Positions 25,201 to 34,642 of a DNA stretch of 64,000 bases are shown here, one piece after another. Both the position numbers and the translations under genes were made by a program. This DNA is from Gramella sp. KN1008 (GTDB taxonomy: Bacteria > Bacteroidota > Bacteroidia > Flavobacteriales > Flavobacteriaceae), in contig NZ_SJDV01000010.1 of NCBI RefSeq assembly GCF_004332155.1, forward strand, positions 31,422 to 95,421, written 5' to 3'. The notes beneath the pieces are model-generated. The model saw only the letters and a program-made list of their open reading frames with translations. It was not told the DNA's origin and searched no databases. The stretch's first letter is position 1. Every line of letters begins with the position of its first letter.

Positions 25201-27411
25201 TTAAACATGGAAGTAAAAGGTAGAACCTTTCCCGGGTTCACTTTCAGCCCATATTTTGCCGTTATGCTTTTCCATGATCTTCTTAACAATGGCCAGGCCT
25301 ATTCCGGTACCTTTAAAATTATCGTTTGAAAATCTTGAGAAAAGGTCAAATATGGCTGTCTTATGTTTTGGATCAAAACCAATACCATTATCTCTGATAT
25401 AATAAGTTGTTCTCCCTTCTATCCCTGTGGCACCTATCTCTATTTCAGGATTTTCTTCCTTTTCAGAGTATTTAAGAGCATTAGTGATAAGGTTAGACCA
25501 TACCTGCATGATCATCCTTTTATCTCCCATCATATGTGGCAGATCTTTTTCCATGATAATCTTCGTTCGAGGATAATTGGTCTTTACATTGAAGGATTCC
25601 AGAATATCTTCTACCAGGTGATTTACAGAAAAAATGCCTTTGTCCAGACTCTGCCCGGAAACACCAGCAAAGGATAGGATATTATCAATAAGCTCCTGCA
25701 TTTCCCTTGTGGAACTAAGTATGATATCTACGGCCTGCTGCCCTTCCCTTTCCAGGTTATGGTAATGATCCTCTTTCAGAATATGAGCGTATCCATCTAT
25801 TCCCCGTAAGGGAGCTTTTAAATCATGTGAAAGTCCCTGGCTAAAAAGTTCGAGTTCATCATGAGCCTCCAGTAATTGTTTATTTAACCGGTCTATCTTG
25901 ATTTTCTGCTTCTCCAGTATGATATTGCTTAAGCTCTCGCGGATAGCTTTGGCAGCACTTATCTGATAATCAAGCCAGGGATTGGAGACACCAGTTAATT
26001 TTTGAGTCCACTTTTCAAAGGATTTACGAGGCGTAATTCGTTGCTTATCCTCATCAAAATTCGCCATTTTATCCGGGTTTCCACCCCAGGTAACATTCTG
26101 AACTACCTGAGGCCTGAACCACATAAGGAAGTCTTTATTACTTCTACCTAACTTTACGCTCAGGATACCCGAAGCTGTATCGCGAAATTCTTCTGCCGGT
26201 TTATAAGATCGGCTTAAATTCTTAGTAAAGAAAACTGAATTACCCTGGTCTGCGAGGAATTCATTTGCAAGTTTCTTCACATATTTTTTTGGAGGGGTTT
26301 TCCCCACCAGTCTCATTTTTCCTCCCAGTATAATGGCTCCTCCTTCGCATTCCATGAGATCGGTAAAAAGTACTTCTTGCTCCGCTAGTCCTTTTTTGAT
26401 CTTGCCTTCAGATTCTATCTGGGTTACCAGGTCACCTCTTATAGATTCCCATTCCTCCAGTTTGCCTATATACCTGTTGGTCTCTTTAAGGCTAAGTTCA
26501 TTTGAAAATATTTGTGTGAGGAATTCACAGGTTTGTCTGTGGTAATAATTTATATATTTCGCCGAGTAATGATGACATGCCAGCAAACCCCATAACTTTC
26601 CATTACTAATGAGTGCTGCGGTTAGTGAAGCTCCAACCTTCATATTCTTAAGATATTCTATATGTATAGGGGAAACTCCTCTAAGTTCCGATCTGGAAAG
26701 ATCCAGTGGAATATTATTAATAGGCGAAAGTTCCGGCACTATAGAAACGGGATGATAATCCACGTCAGCAATGATCCTTACACGCTGCTTCATAAATAAG
26801 TTGCGGGATTGTTTCGGAATATCGCTTGCAGGATAGTGCAGTCCGAGCCAGCTTTCCAACTCTTCTGCCTTCTCTTCGGCTATCACTTCACCATTCCATT
26901 CCTCATCAAATTTATATACCATCACCCTGTCATAGCCAAAGATATCTCTGGTGATCTTCGCTACATCGGCACAGAGGTCTTCAGGAGTTTCAGAAGCCCC
27001 CAGGGTGCTTAGAATACTGGACAGCTGTCGCTGATATTCATAATGGTTATAATCACTGTCTGCGGGTTCAAAGTCCAGAATCAGGCTTTCACCTGAAATA
27101 TGCGGCTTCATTATAAAATCCCGGTCATTGATATTTACTTCCCTAACCTCCGGACTGTCTTCAACATTCTTTACAGAAGTTAACATCTCAGCTTTTTCGC
27201 TTCCTATAAGCGAGCTTAAAGGTTTGGAGAGTAATTCATCGTAATGTATTCCAAAGAATTCATCAGAATTTTCACCGATTTGAGTAATTACCAGATCTTT
27301 CCGGTCGCAGGCTATTATAACACCATGGGACTGGGATTTACCGATTATGTGGATAGGTTCCTTATCACAATTGGTAATATCCACCTTTTCGGGGTAGCTG
27401 CTTAGGGGCAT
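25201..27411 (-). CDS. bphP: Bacteriophytochrome histidine kinase
   Basis: The 736-residue protein has the classical PAS-GAF-PHY-HisKA-HATPase order. Cys15 in DITNCDKEPIHIIG is the biliverdin attachment residue of bacterial phytochromes. The GAF domain has HYPASDIPKQSRNLF and LRGVSPIHIEYLKNM, whose His contacts the chromophore. The PHY tongue motif TPRKSFEKW is at about 458-467. The kinase has phospho-acceptor His529 in LSHDLKAPLRG, and N and G boxes (NLITNALKYS, DNGIGF, GTGIGLAIVKKI). It senses red/far-red light through biliverdin made by the co-encoded heme oxygenase. It is 3 nt downstream of the CheB/CheR fusion gene. Confidence 0.93.
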   Translation of the reverse strand: MPLSSYPEKVDITNCDKEPIHIIGKSQSHGVIIACDRKDLVITQIGENSDEFFGIHYDELLSKPLSSLIGSEKAEMLTSVKNVEDSPEVREVNINDRDFIMKPHISGESLILDFEPADSDYNHYEYQRQLSSILSTLGASETPEDLCADVAKITRDIFGYDRVMVYKFDEEWNGEVIAEEKAEELESWLGLHYPASDIPKQSRNLFMKQRVRIIADVDYHPVSIVPELSPINNIPLDLSRSELRGVSPIHIEYLKNMKVGASLTAALISNGKLWGLLACHHYSAKYINYYHRQTCEFLTQIFSNELSLKETNRYIGKLEEWESIRGDLVTQIESEGKIKKGLAEQEVLFTDLMECEGGAIILGGKMRLVGKTPPKKYVKKLANEFLADQGNSVFFTKNLSRSYKPAEEFRDTASGILSVKLGRSNKDFLMWFRPQVVQNVTWGGNPDKMANFDEDKQRITPRKSFEKWTQKLTGVSNPWLDYQISAAKAIRESLSNIILEKQKIKIDRLNKQLLEAHDELELFSQGLSHDLKAPLRGIDGYAHILKEDHYHNLEREGQQAVDIILSSTREMQELIDNILSFAGVSGQSLDKGIFSVNHLVEDILESFNVKTNYPRTKIIMEKDLPHMMGDKRMIMQVWSNLITNALKYSEKEENPEIEIGATGIEGRTTYYIRDNGIGFDPKHKTAIFDLFSRFSNDNFKGTGIGLAIVKKIMEKHNGKIWAESEPGKGSTFYFHV

Positions 27412-27414
27412 ATT

Positions 27415-30400
27415 TTAGCTTGCTTTTAATTTAAAGTAAAAGGTACTTCCCACTCCTTCCTGAGAATCTACCCAAATCGTACCTTCATGTAAAAGAACGA
27501 TCTTCTCTACATGAGCGAGCCCCACGCCGGTACCTGTCATCTCTTCGTTTCCGGGAACCCGGTTAAAGATGGTGAAAATATTGCGTTGATCTTCCTTCGA
27601 GATCCCCATCCCGTTATCAACTATTGAAAATACCCAGTACTTGTCTTCTTTATATGCAGAAATACGAACCTCCGGATTTCTCCCTTTCGGAACATACTTT
27701 ATGGCATTGCTTATAAGGTTCTGGAAGAGTAATCTGAGTTCAACCTCATATCCCATGATCTTAGGCAGTGCCCCGGTATGTATCTTAGCGCCAGTATCCT
27801 TAATACTCTTACCAAGGTCATACTTCACAACTTCTACGACCTCTTTTGTATCAACCAGTTTCTTCTTGCCATTCTTACCAATTCTGGAATGCTCAAGCAA
27901 TGCACGTATCTGTGCCGATAACCTGTCTGAAGCGTTCTTTATATACTTTATATAATTCTCTCCCTTTTCATCCAGCTGGCTGGCGTACATCTTACCAAGT
28001 ACATCACTACCAAACTTAATGGTAGACAGCGGTTCCTGAAGGTCATGTGAACAAATGGAAACGAACTGTTCCAGATCACGATTTGCCCTTTCCAGGTCGT
28101 TCTTTTGTTCTCTAAGCTGTTCCTGAGCAGTTTTAAGTGCAGAAATATCCACACAGGTATAACGTATGGTTTTCAGGTTATTCTTTTCATCTTTTTCTGC
28201 CGTAGCGTTAAGGATCACAGGCAGTACCCGCTTTTTCTTCGTGATCATGTTCTGCTCCAGATTCACAAGTTCACCAGACTTCTTGATACTGGTCTTAAGC
28301 TTTAAGGCAGAGAGTTTGGAATCTTCATCAAACAATTCGAAGATAGGTTTTCCTATGAGGTCGTCTTTGGATTCATAACCCAGCTTCTGAATTGCTTTTT
28401 TATTACACTGAACAATTTCAGAACTTTTTGGATCTACACTAATATGCAATACCGGATCATCTTCGTAGAAAGATTTAAAACGCTTTTCACTCGCAATAAG
28501 CTTTTCCTTGGATTTCTGGATCGTTTCAATATCTATGAAGGAGATCACTACCCCATCAATAATATTATCAGAATCTATATAAGGAGAAATACGTTGCAAA
28601 TAATTCTTCCCTTCCCTTGAGACAATAGGTTTCTCTATCATTTTGCCCGTTTTAAGTACTTTTTCGCACCTATCCAGGAAACTTTGCTTCCTACTTAAAC
28701 CAAAACTATTGGTAAAATGGTCTATTGGTCTGCCAATATCTCCATTTATCAGGCTAAAATGCTTCTTGATAGCCGGGGTGAATTTCCTGATCTTTAGTTC
28801 AGAATCAAGGAAGATCACACCAATATCGGTACTCTTAAGAAGGTTGTCCATATCTGCATTAAGGGCTGCAAGATCTTCCACCTTCTGAATATTTTCGGCA
28901 TTTACCGTATTTATTTCCTCGTTAACGCTCTGGAGCTCTTCGTTGGTGCTCTGCAGCTCTTCGTTAGAAGCAAGAAGTTCTTCATTGGCCGCCTGCAGCT
29001 CCTCATTACTGGTTTCAATCTCCTCCAGTGAGGTTTGCAGATCTTCCTTGGTCTTCTTAAGCTCTTCCTCCAGGCTGGCAACATATTCCTTGGTCTGACT
29101 CGAAGGGCTAACCCTGGTCATTTCCTTTACTTCCTCAAGGTTAAGCTCTTTCTCCACAAAGGTGATCACATAGTTGGTTTCACCTTCTATGCTATGATCT
29201 GTAAAGGGTTTGATGATAATATCGGCACCGATTTCTTTATTGCTCTGTTTTATAACAGCATCGCGATAAACCACTTTTTCTTTGCTCTTGTAGGCCTTAT
29301 TGAAAGTAGTCTGAACTATATACTTGAGATCGGTTTCCAGCATATCCAGCAGGTTAATGGAAAATCCACTAACAGGCAGATTTGCATATTTCCTGAATTC
29401 ACCCACTGCCTGAAGTATATTATAATCTGAATCTACAAATACTGATGCTCCACCAAACTGCTCAAGAATTGTACTATTCAATTCATTCTGCAGTTTTTGC
29501 CTTATAGGATTGGATTGCGATCTATAGATCTTCCTATCGGGGCTGGAATTATTTTCGAGTAATTTAGATTGTTTAGTGCCGAGGGCTGAAGCATGGCTAA
29601 TACCATTTTTGAGTCTCTTACTTGGGTGTATATTCCGGTAGATCTTCCACCTTCGATCAATCTCTTTAAACTCATCTTTAAGGCCATGAACACTTTCACT
29701 GGTTCCAAGTACAAGCACTCCGTCCTTTTTCAATGCATAATGGAGCATGTTCAGGGCTTTTTTCTGAATGCTATTCTGGAAATAGATAAGAAGGTTTCTA
29801 CACACCACAATATCCATATTGCTGAATGGCGGATTCTTTATGATATTGTGCTGGGAGAAGATCACCATTCTCCTTATCTTTTCTATTATCTGATAGCCAT
29901 TGGATTTACTCAGGAAATACTTTAAAAGCAGATCCTTGGAAACATCGGCTACGATACTTTCAGGATAGACTCCCTTGCTACCTATATCCAGGTGTGGCTG
30001 TGAAATATCAGTCGCGAAGATCTTTATCTCCAGATCTTTACCTTGTTTTTCCATCTCCTCATGCAGACACATGGCAAATGAATATGCTTCCTCTCCCGTA
30101 CTACATCCAACATCCCAGAGTTTTAAAATATCTCCATCTTCCTTTGCTGCAATCAGTTCAGGGAATACCTTTTCCTTAAGTACTTCCCATACCTTTTCAT
30201 CTCGAAAGAACTTAGTGACCCCTATGAGGAATTCTCTGTAAAGAATTTCTACCTCCTCTTCTTCATTTGTAAGGTAATCATAGTATTCGGACAGGTTCTT
30301 ACACTTACAGATATTAACCCTTCTTGCTACTCTCCTGGCAAGGGTGGCATATTTATATTCTCTGAAGTCCAGGCCGGCCTTCTCGTCTATATAATTAAGG

Positions 30401-31077
30401 ATCTTATTAAGCTCATTCTCGTCATATTCAACATTCCCATTCTTAAAATGGAAAATTGGCGGTGTGGAAATGAATTCCTTCAGCTCGGGCCCCATCTCCG
30501 AAACTGGTAATATATAATCTACAAGCCCTGTATTAATGGCACTTTTAGGCATCCCGTCAAATTTGGCTTCTGATGGTTCCTGCACCATTACCATCCCATC
30601 ATTTTCCTTTATAGCCCTTACCCCACGAGTACCGTCACTGCCGGTTCCACTTAAAACAATTCCTATCGCTCTCTCCTTTCTTTGTTTGGCCATAGACTCA
30701 AAGAACATATCTATTGGCAGATTGAGGATCTGCGTCTTGGGTTTTTCCTGAAGTACTAATAGGTCACTATCAAGAATAAGATTATTGGCAGGAGGTATAA
30801 GATATATATGTCCCTGCTCCACCTTCATCTGATCTGAGATCTGAATAATAGGGAGGTTAGTATTCTTCTTTAGAAGTTCTCCCATCATACTTTTATAGTC
30901 GGGAGATAAATGTTGAATTACCACATATGCATTCTTATCATCGGAGGGTATATTCTTAAAGAATTTCTTAAGAGCTTCCAATCCTCCGGCGCTCGCTCCA
31001 ACCGCAACGATCCTTACATCATCTGTAATTTTCTCTTTCGCAGTCTCAGCTTGTGGCCTCTCTTTAAAATTTTCCAT
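27415..31077 (-). CDS. CheB-CheR-PAS-histidine kinase fusion protein
   Basis: This is a single 1220-residue product. CheB methylesterase comes first, with Ser29 in VGASAGG, His55 in IQHLSPDY and Asp148 in TGSDGTRG. CheR follows at about 210-490, with the SAM loop WDVGCSTGEEAYSFA and VCRNLLIYF. A coiled coil near 650-725 has repeated EELQ/NEEL heptads. Then come two or three PAS domains (about 740-985) and a HisKA/HATPase module with His1011 in CSHDLQEPLST and a GTGVGLAHVEKI box. No chemoreceptor genes are nearby, so the CheB/CheR parts need not act on chemotaxis receptors. It is the first gene of the phytochrome operon and shares its output chain by position. All catalytic residues that I can check are present. 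Confidence 0.9.
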   Translation of the reverse strand: MENFKERPQAETAKEKITDDVRIVAVGASAGGLEALKKFFKNIPSDDKNAYVVIQHLSPDYKSMMGELLKKNTNLPIIQISDQMKVEQGHIYLIPPANNLILDSDLLVLQEKPKTQILNLPIDMFFESMAKQRKERAIGIVLSGTGSDGTRGVRAIKENDGMVMVQEPSEAKFDGMPKSAINTGLVDYILPVSEMGPELKEFISTPPIFHFKNGNVEYDENELNKILNYIDEKAGLDFREYKYATLARRVARRVNICKCKNLSEYYDYLTNEEEEVEILYREFLIGVTKFFRDEKVWEVLKEKVFPELIAAKEDGDILKLWDVGCSTGEEAYSFAMCLHEEMEKQGKDLEIKIFATDISQPHLDIGSKGVYPESIVADVSKDLLLKYFLSKSNGYQIIEKIRRMVIFSQHNIIKNPPFSNMDIVVCRNLLIYFQNSIQKKALNMLHYALKKDGVLVLGTSESVHGLKDEFKEIDRRWKIYRNIHPSKRLKNGISHASALGTKQSKLLENNSSPDRKIYRSQSNPIRQKLQNELNSTILEQFGGASVFVDSDYNILQAVGEFRKYANLPVSGFSINLLDMLETDLKYIVQTTFNKAYKSKEKVVYRDAVIKQSNKEIGADIIIKPFTDHSIEGETNYVITFVEKELNLEEVKEMTRVSPSSQTKEYVASLEEELKKTKEDLQTSLEEIETSNEELQAANEELLASNEELQSTNEELQSVNEEINTVNAENIQKVEDLAALNADMDNLLKSTDIGVIFLDSELKIRKFTPAIKKHFSLINGDIGRPIDHFTNSFGLSRKQSFLDRCEKVLKTGKMIEKPIVSREGKNYLQRISPYIDSDNIIDGVVISFIDIETIQKSKEKLIASEKRFKSFYEDDPVLHISVDPKSSEIVQCNKKAIQKLGYESKDDLIGKPIFELFDEDSKLSALKLKTSIKKSGELVNLEQNMITKKKRVLPVILNATAEKDEKNNLKTIRYTCVDISALKTAQEQLREQKNDLERANRDLEQFVSICSHDLQEPLSTIKFGSDVLGKMYASQLDEKGENYIKYIKNASDRLSAQIRALLEHSRIGKNGKKKLVDTKEVVEVVKYDLGKSIKDTGAKIHTGALPKIMGYEVELRLLFQNLISNAIKYVPKGRNPEVRISAYKEDKYWVFSIVDNGMGISKEDQRNIFTIFNRVPGNEEMTGTGVGLAHVEKIVLLHEGTIWVDSQEGVGSTFYFKLKAS

Positions 31078-31692
31078 TAATTAAGGTAGTAGGTTTTGAT
31101 TCTTTAATCCATTGATTTTGGAAAGCGGTAATAGTAATTAAAATTTCCATTAACCCTTATTCCAAATCAAATAATTATTGAGTCAAATACGTTGTAAATA
31201 CAGCTATCTTCACTCAAAAGGCTCTAAAGTGAAAATTCCATGCCAAAGACAATTTCATGTATTTGGATCTAGACTATATTTCTAAATTTCATCTGACATA
31301 ATTGCAGGATTTTGCCAAAGATGCAAAATATTCCCTTTAGAATTTCCCTGAAAAAATAAATAACATTTTTTTAAGAAATACAGTAAGTCAACTTTTTCAA
31401 TAGGAATTTAAGTGATTTTTAAATCCTCAAAATAGAGTGCATTTTACACAGTATTCCATAATTACAGCCACAAATAGTTTTGGAATTAATAAAAAACACC
31501 GCTAAGGATTTAAGATATTTAACCAGATTTTATGTTTTTATTAGTGCTAGCTTCCATAAAATCGACCTAAATTATTGTTCCTAAATTCAGTTTAAACTAC
31601 TTAAAAGCTTTTATCGCATGGTCTTTGCGCAAAATGTGCCGAATTAAAGGAATGGCAGAAAGCCATAAAAAATTTGAACCAAAAAAGATAAA
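31078..31692 (+). other. 615-bp AT-rich divergent regulatory region between the phytochrome and proline operons
   Basis: No conventional gene is present. One TAGTTTTG box reads toward proC at 31475-31482. A 14-codon frame overlaps the proC start. On the other strand I found no full TAnnTTTG match for the CheB/CheR operon. The length suggests that long leaders or regulator sites are present, but I see no long palindrome. Confidence 0.45.
31475..31482 (+). promoter_or_regulatory. Candidate -7 box (TAnnTTTG) toward proC
   Basis: TAGTTTTG matches the consensus exactly but would leave a leader of about 200 nt before proC. No TTG at the -33 distance stands out. Confidence 0.3.
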
Positions 31693-31696
31693 ATGA
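31652..31696 (+). CDS. Candidate 14-residue upstream ORF coupled to proC
   Basis: The ATG at 31652 opens a 14-codon frame (MAESHKKFEPKKIK) whose TGA overlaps the proC ATG as ATGA. The first 15 nt (ATGGC-AGAAA-GCCAT) form a perfect 5-bp hairpin that includes this start codon. That could couple or modulate proC translation. There is only one Pro codon, so a proline-sensing attenuator is not supported. Confidence 0.25.
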   Translation: MAESHKKFEPKKIK

Positions 31697-32499
31697 AAAC
31701 ACTAGTAATTGGAGCAGGTAATATGGGACTCACCTACGCTGAAGGTATGGCAAAATCGGCTATGCTTAATCGTAGAAATCTAATGATATTCGACAAGTCT
31801 GCCGATGTGATCGCGCGGCTAAGAGAAATGGATTACTTCGACGTTTATGAAAAACTAGAAGATTGCCTGCCTCAAGCAGATATGGTTTTTATAGCTGTTA
31901 AACCCTACCATTGTGATGATCTATTTGAAGAGATGAAACCTATGGTAAATAAGGAACAAATCTTTGTCTCTCTAATGGCCGGAGTTACCATTGATAAGAT
32001 ACAGTCTGGTCTTGGAGTGAAAAAAGTAGTAAGGTCTATGCCCAACCTACCTGCACAGGTTGGAAAAGGAGTTACCTCTTATACAGAATCTAAGGAAGTT
32101 TCACGCGTAGAACTTTTAATGGTACGCAATCTTCTGGATACCACAGGTGAATCTATTCATGTTGAAAACGAAAATTATATAGATGCCTCCACCGGTATTT
32201 CTGGTAGTGGACCTGCATACGTATTTTACTTTATGCAATCCATGCTGGAAGCAGCCCTAAAAATGGGATTCTCTAAAAATGACTCGAAAGTATTAGTGAG
32301 CCAGACGTTTGAAGGGGCAGTTGAACTTTTCAACCGAAACGATCTGTCACCAGACACCTGGATGGAAAGAGTTGCTTCTAAGGGAGGTACCACCAGGGCC
32401 GCATTGGATTCCATGGACGATAATAATGTTAAGGAACTAATCAAGGAAGCAGCATATGCGGCTTTTGATCGTGCAGTAGAACTGGGAGAAGATAAATAA
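31693..32499 (+). CDS. proC: Pyrroline-5-carboxylate reductase
   Basis: The 268-residue product starts KTLVIGAGNMG, the NAD(P)-binding glycine loop, and carries the family signature block in ISGSGPAYVFYFMQSMLEAALKMGF (about 170-194) followed by SKGGTTRAALDSM (about 236-248). The enzyme reduces pyrroline-5-carboxylate to proline, the last step of proline synthesis. It is the first gene of proC-proB-proA, with 23 nt before proB. The length is normal (about 260-275). Confidence 0.95.
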   Translation: MKTLVIGAGNMGLTYAEGMAKSAMLNRRNLMIFDKSADVIARLREMDYFDVYEKLEDCLPQADMVFIAVKPYHCDDLFEEMKPMVNKEQIFVSLMAGVTIDKIQSGLGVKKVVRSMPNLPAQVGKGVTSYTESKEVSRVELLMVRNLLDTTGESIHVENENYIDASTGISGSGPAYVFYFMQSMLEAALKMGFSKNDSKVLVSQTFEGAVELFNRNDLSPDTWMERVASKGGTTRAALDSMDDNNVKELIKEAAYAAFDRAVELGEDK

Positions 32500-32522
32500 A
32501 ACCAAAATATTTAGCTCATAAA

Positions 32523-33308
32523 ATGACTAATATGGATAATAAAAAAAGAAGAATTGTTGTAAAGGTCGGCACAAATGTAATGACCAATAAGGACAATAGA
32601 ATTTTAGGACCGGTATTAAAAAGTCTTGTAAGGCAAATCGCCACCCTTTATGAAGAGGATATTATGGTAGTCCTCGTATCTTCAGGATCAGCGATAGCCG
32701 GAAAGGAAATCCTGGGAGAAATCAGTATAAAGGACGAAAGCAAAAGAAGACAGGTCTATTCTTCAGTAGGTCAGCCTCGAATGATGCGACATTATTATAG
32801 TATTTTTCACGACTACGGAATGAGATGTGCGCAGGTACTTGCGACCAAAAGAGATTTCAGTCCAGGAATCCACAGGGAGAATATGATCAATTGCTATGAA
32901 TCACTATTATCCGAAGGGATTATACCTATCGCGAACGAAGATGATGCCGTGTCAGTAACCATGTCCATGTTCTCTGATAATGATGAACTTGCCAGTCTGG
33001 TAGCCGAACTTATCGGAGCTGAAAAACTAATCATACTTAGTGATACTGAAGGACTGTATACAGGTCATCCTGAAGATGATGAATCAGAAAAACTGAATAA
33101 GGTACAGATCGATGAGAATGTTGAAAAATATGTTCAGGAATCAGACAAAGGCGAAGGCGAAGGTCGTGGTGGAATGGAATCCAAGATCAAGATAGCCAAA
33201 GGTACCGCCGCCAAGAACATCCCTACCTATATTGCAAATGGTAAACGAGATGATGTGATCCTGGACATAATGGCAGGAAAACCGGTAGGTACAAAGTTTA
33301 CCTCATAA
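32523..33308 (+). CDS. proB: Glutamate 5-kinase (short form without PUA domain)
   Basis: The 261-residue protein starts with KRRIVVKVGTNVMT, the amino-acid-kinase phosphate-binding start, followed by LVSSGSAIAGKEIL and the nucleotide region GMESKIKIAKGTAAKNIPTYIANG. It phosphorylates glutamate with ATP. E. coli ProB has about 367 residues including a PUA domain; here the C-terminal PUA is absent, a known short form. An internal Met at codon 4 is an alternative start. Its product is passed to ProA, encoded 37 nt downstream. Confidence 0.92.
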   Translation: MTNMDNKKRRIVVKVGTNVMTNKDNRILGPVLKSLVRQIATLYEEDIMVVLVSSGSAIAGKEILGEISIKDESKRRQVYSSVGQPRMMRHYYSIFHDYGMRCAQVLATKRDFSPGIHRENMINCYESLLSEGIIPIANEDDAVSVTMSMFSDNDELASLVAELIGAEKLIILSDTEGLYTGHPEDDESEKLNKVQIDENVEKYVQESDKGEGEGRGGMESKIKIAKGTAAKNIPTYIANGKRDDVILDIMAGKPVGTKFTS

Positions 33309-33345
33309 AAAATAGAATAACATAACTAAACTTAAGAAACGAGAA

Positions 33346-34545
33346 ATGAAGTTGATAAAATCAGAAACCAAGAACAATGTCTTGAAATCCATGATGAATA
33401 TCCTGGACAAAAGACGCAAGGAAATAGTTGAAGCAAATAAAAAAGATCAGGAAGCTTTTAGTCGTGACGATCAGGCATTATATGACAGGCTGGTTGTTAA
33501 CAATAAGAAAGTGGACGACATGATACGGTCAGTTCGCGAAGTGATGGAGCAGGATGACCCTGTAGGCCAGGTTATTGAGCATAGAACCCTTGATACCGGT
33601 CTTGATATCACCAATAAAACAGCACCTTTCGGAAATATCCTGATCATTTATGAATCAAGACCCGATGTTACTATCGAGGCAGCCGTACTTGCTTTTAAGG
33701 CCAATAACAAGATCTATCTTAAAGGTGGTAAGGAAGCCATTAACAGTAATAAGATCCTTGAAGAGTGCTGGCATGAAGCACTTAAAGAAAACGGTCTTGA
33801 AAAAAACTGGATTGAATTGCTGCATATGGACAGAACCGAAACCCAGGAATTCCTGAAAAACCCGCCAGTGCAATTAGACCTAATCGTACCTCGCGGTGGT
33901 GAAAGACTGATCGGTTTTGTAAAAGAACATGCTACCGGAGCCGTACTGGTAAGTGGTAGGGGAAATAACTTCCTCTATGTTTCTAAAAATGCCGATTTTG
34001 AAGTAGCCAAAAAAGTGATGCTGAACGCGAAGATCGATAAGATCTCCGGTTGTAATGCTTTAGACAAGGTTCTTGTAGATAAGAATATAGAGGATTTTGA
34101 AGGAAAACTGAAAGAACTTCAGCAACTTTTCCAGGATAATAAAGTTAAGATCCTTGTAGATGAGGAAGTTTCAAAAGTACTCACCGATGAGGAAAAAGTA
34201 CCTTCTGAAGACACCTGGTATGAAGAATTTTTGGCCATGAAAATTGTTATCGGAGCAATCGATGGTCTGGATTCAGCAATTGAAAAGATAAATCATTATT
34301 CAGGTGGTCACTCCGCTTCTATTATCACTACTGATAAGGATGAAGCTTTAACCTTTATGGAGCAGGTGGACAGTGCTGCCGTTTATCATAATGCCTCTAC
34401 CCGATTCACCGATGGCGGACAGATGGGTGTTGGTGCAGAGCTAGCAATTTCAACAGATAAATTGCACCACCGTGGCCCACTTGGATTAAAACAACTTGTC
34501 ACTAATAAGTATTATGTACTGGGTGAAGGCCACGTTAGAGTATAA
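33346..34545 (+). CDS. proA: Gamma-glutamyl phosphate reductase
   Basis: The 399-residue aldehyde-dehydrogenase-fold protein has its catalytic Cys236 in KISGCNALDKVL, and the conserved YESRPDVTIEA and VHHNAST-like (VYHNASTRFTDG) blocks. It reduces gamma-glutamyl phosphate to glutamate semialdehyde, which cyclises to the ProC substrate. It is the last gene of the operon and is followed by a compact GC-rich terminator. Confidence 0.95.
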   Translation: MKLIKSETKNNVLKSMMNILDKRRKEIVEANKKDQEAFSRDDQALYDRLVVNNKKVDDMIRSVREVMEQDDPVGQVIEHRTLDTGLDITNKTAPFGNILIIYESRPDVTIEAAVLAFKANNKIYLKGGKEAINSNKILEECWHEALKENGLEKNWIELLHMDRTETQEFLKNPPVQLDLIVPRGGERLIGFVKEHATGAVLVSGRGNNFLYVSKNADFEVAKKVMLNAKIDKISGCNALDKVLVDKNIEDFEGKLKELQQLFQDNKVKILVDEEVSKVLTDEEKVPSEDTWYEEFLAMKIVIGAIDGLDSAIEKINHYSGGHSASIITTDKDEALTFMEQVDSAAVYHNASTRFTDGGQMGVGAELAISTDKLHHRGPLGLKQLVTNKYYVLGEGHVRV

Positions 34546-34568
34546 AATGATCTTTTTATAAACTTATT

Positions 34569-34593
34569 AAGGCGCCTCCGGGCGCCTTTTTTT
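34569..34593 (+). terminator. Intrinsic terminator of the proline operon
   Basis: AAGGCGCC-TCCG-GGCGCCTT is a perfect 8-bp stem with a 4-nt loop, followed by TTTTTTG. Confidence 0.9.
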
Positions 34594-34642
34594 GTAACAT
34601 TTTATTCTAAATCCTGTCTTATAAAATAAAGACGACTTATTT

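Noticed and set aside
28910..29060. Short tandem repeats rich in GCTCTTCGTT/GCAGCTC that look like an array
   Set aside because: They are codons of repeated NEEL/EELQ coiled-coil heptads in the CheB/CheR/kinase fusion; there are no spacers of even length and no CRISPR-like structure.
29035..29430. 131-codon plus-strand frame inside the CheB/CheR/kinase gene
   Set aside because: It is antisense to coding sequence with clear heptads and PAS residues, and has no independent support.
31078..31692. A possible riboswitch or structured RNA in the long gap before proC
   Set aside because: I saw only one short hairpin and no conserved riboswitch core; the gap is AT-rich without long complementary segments.
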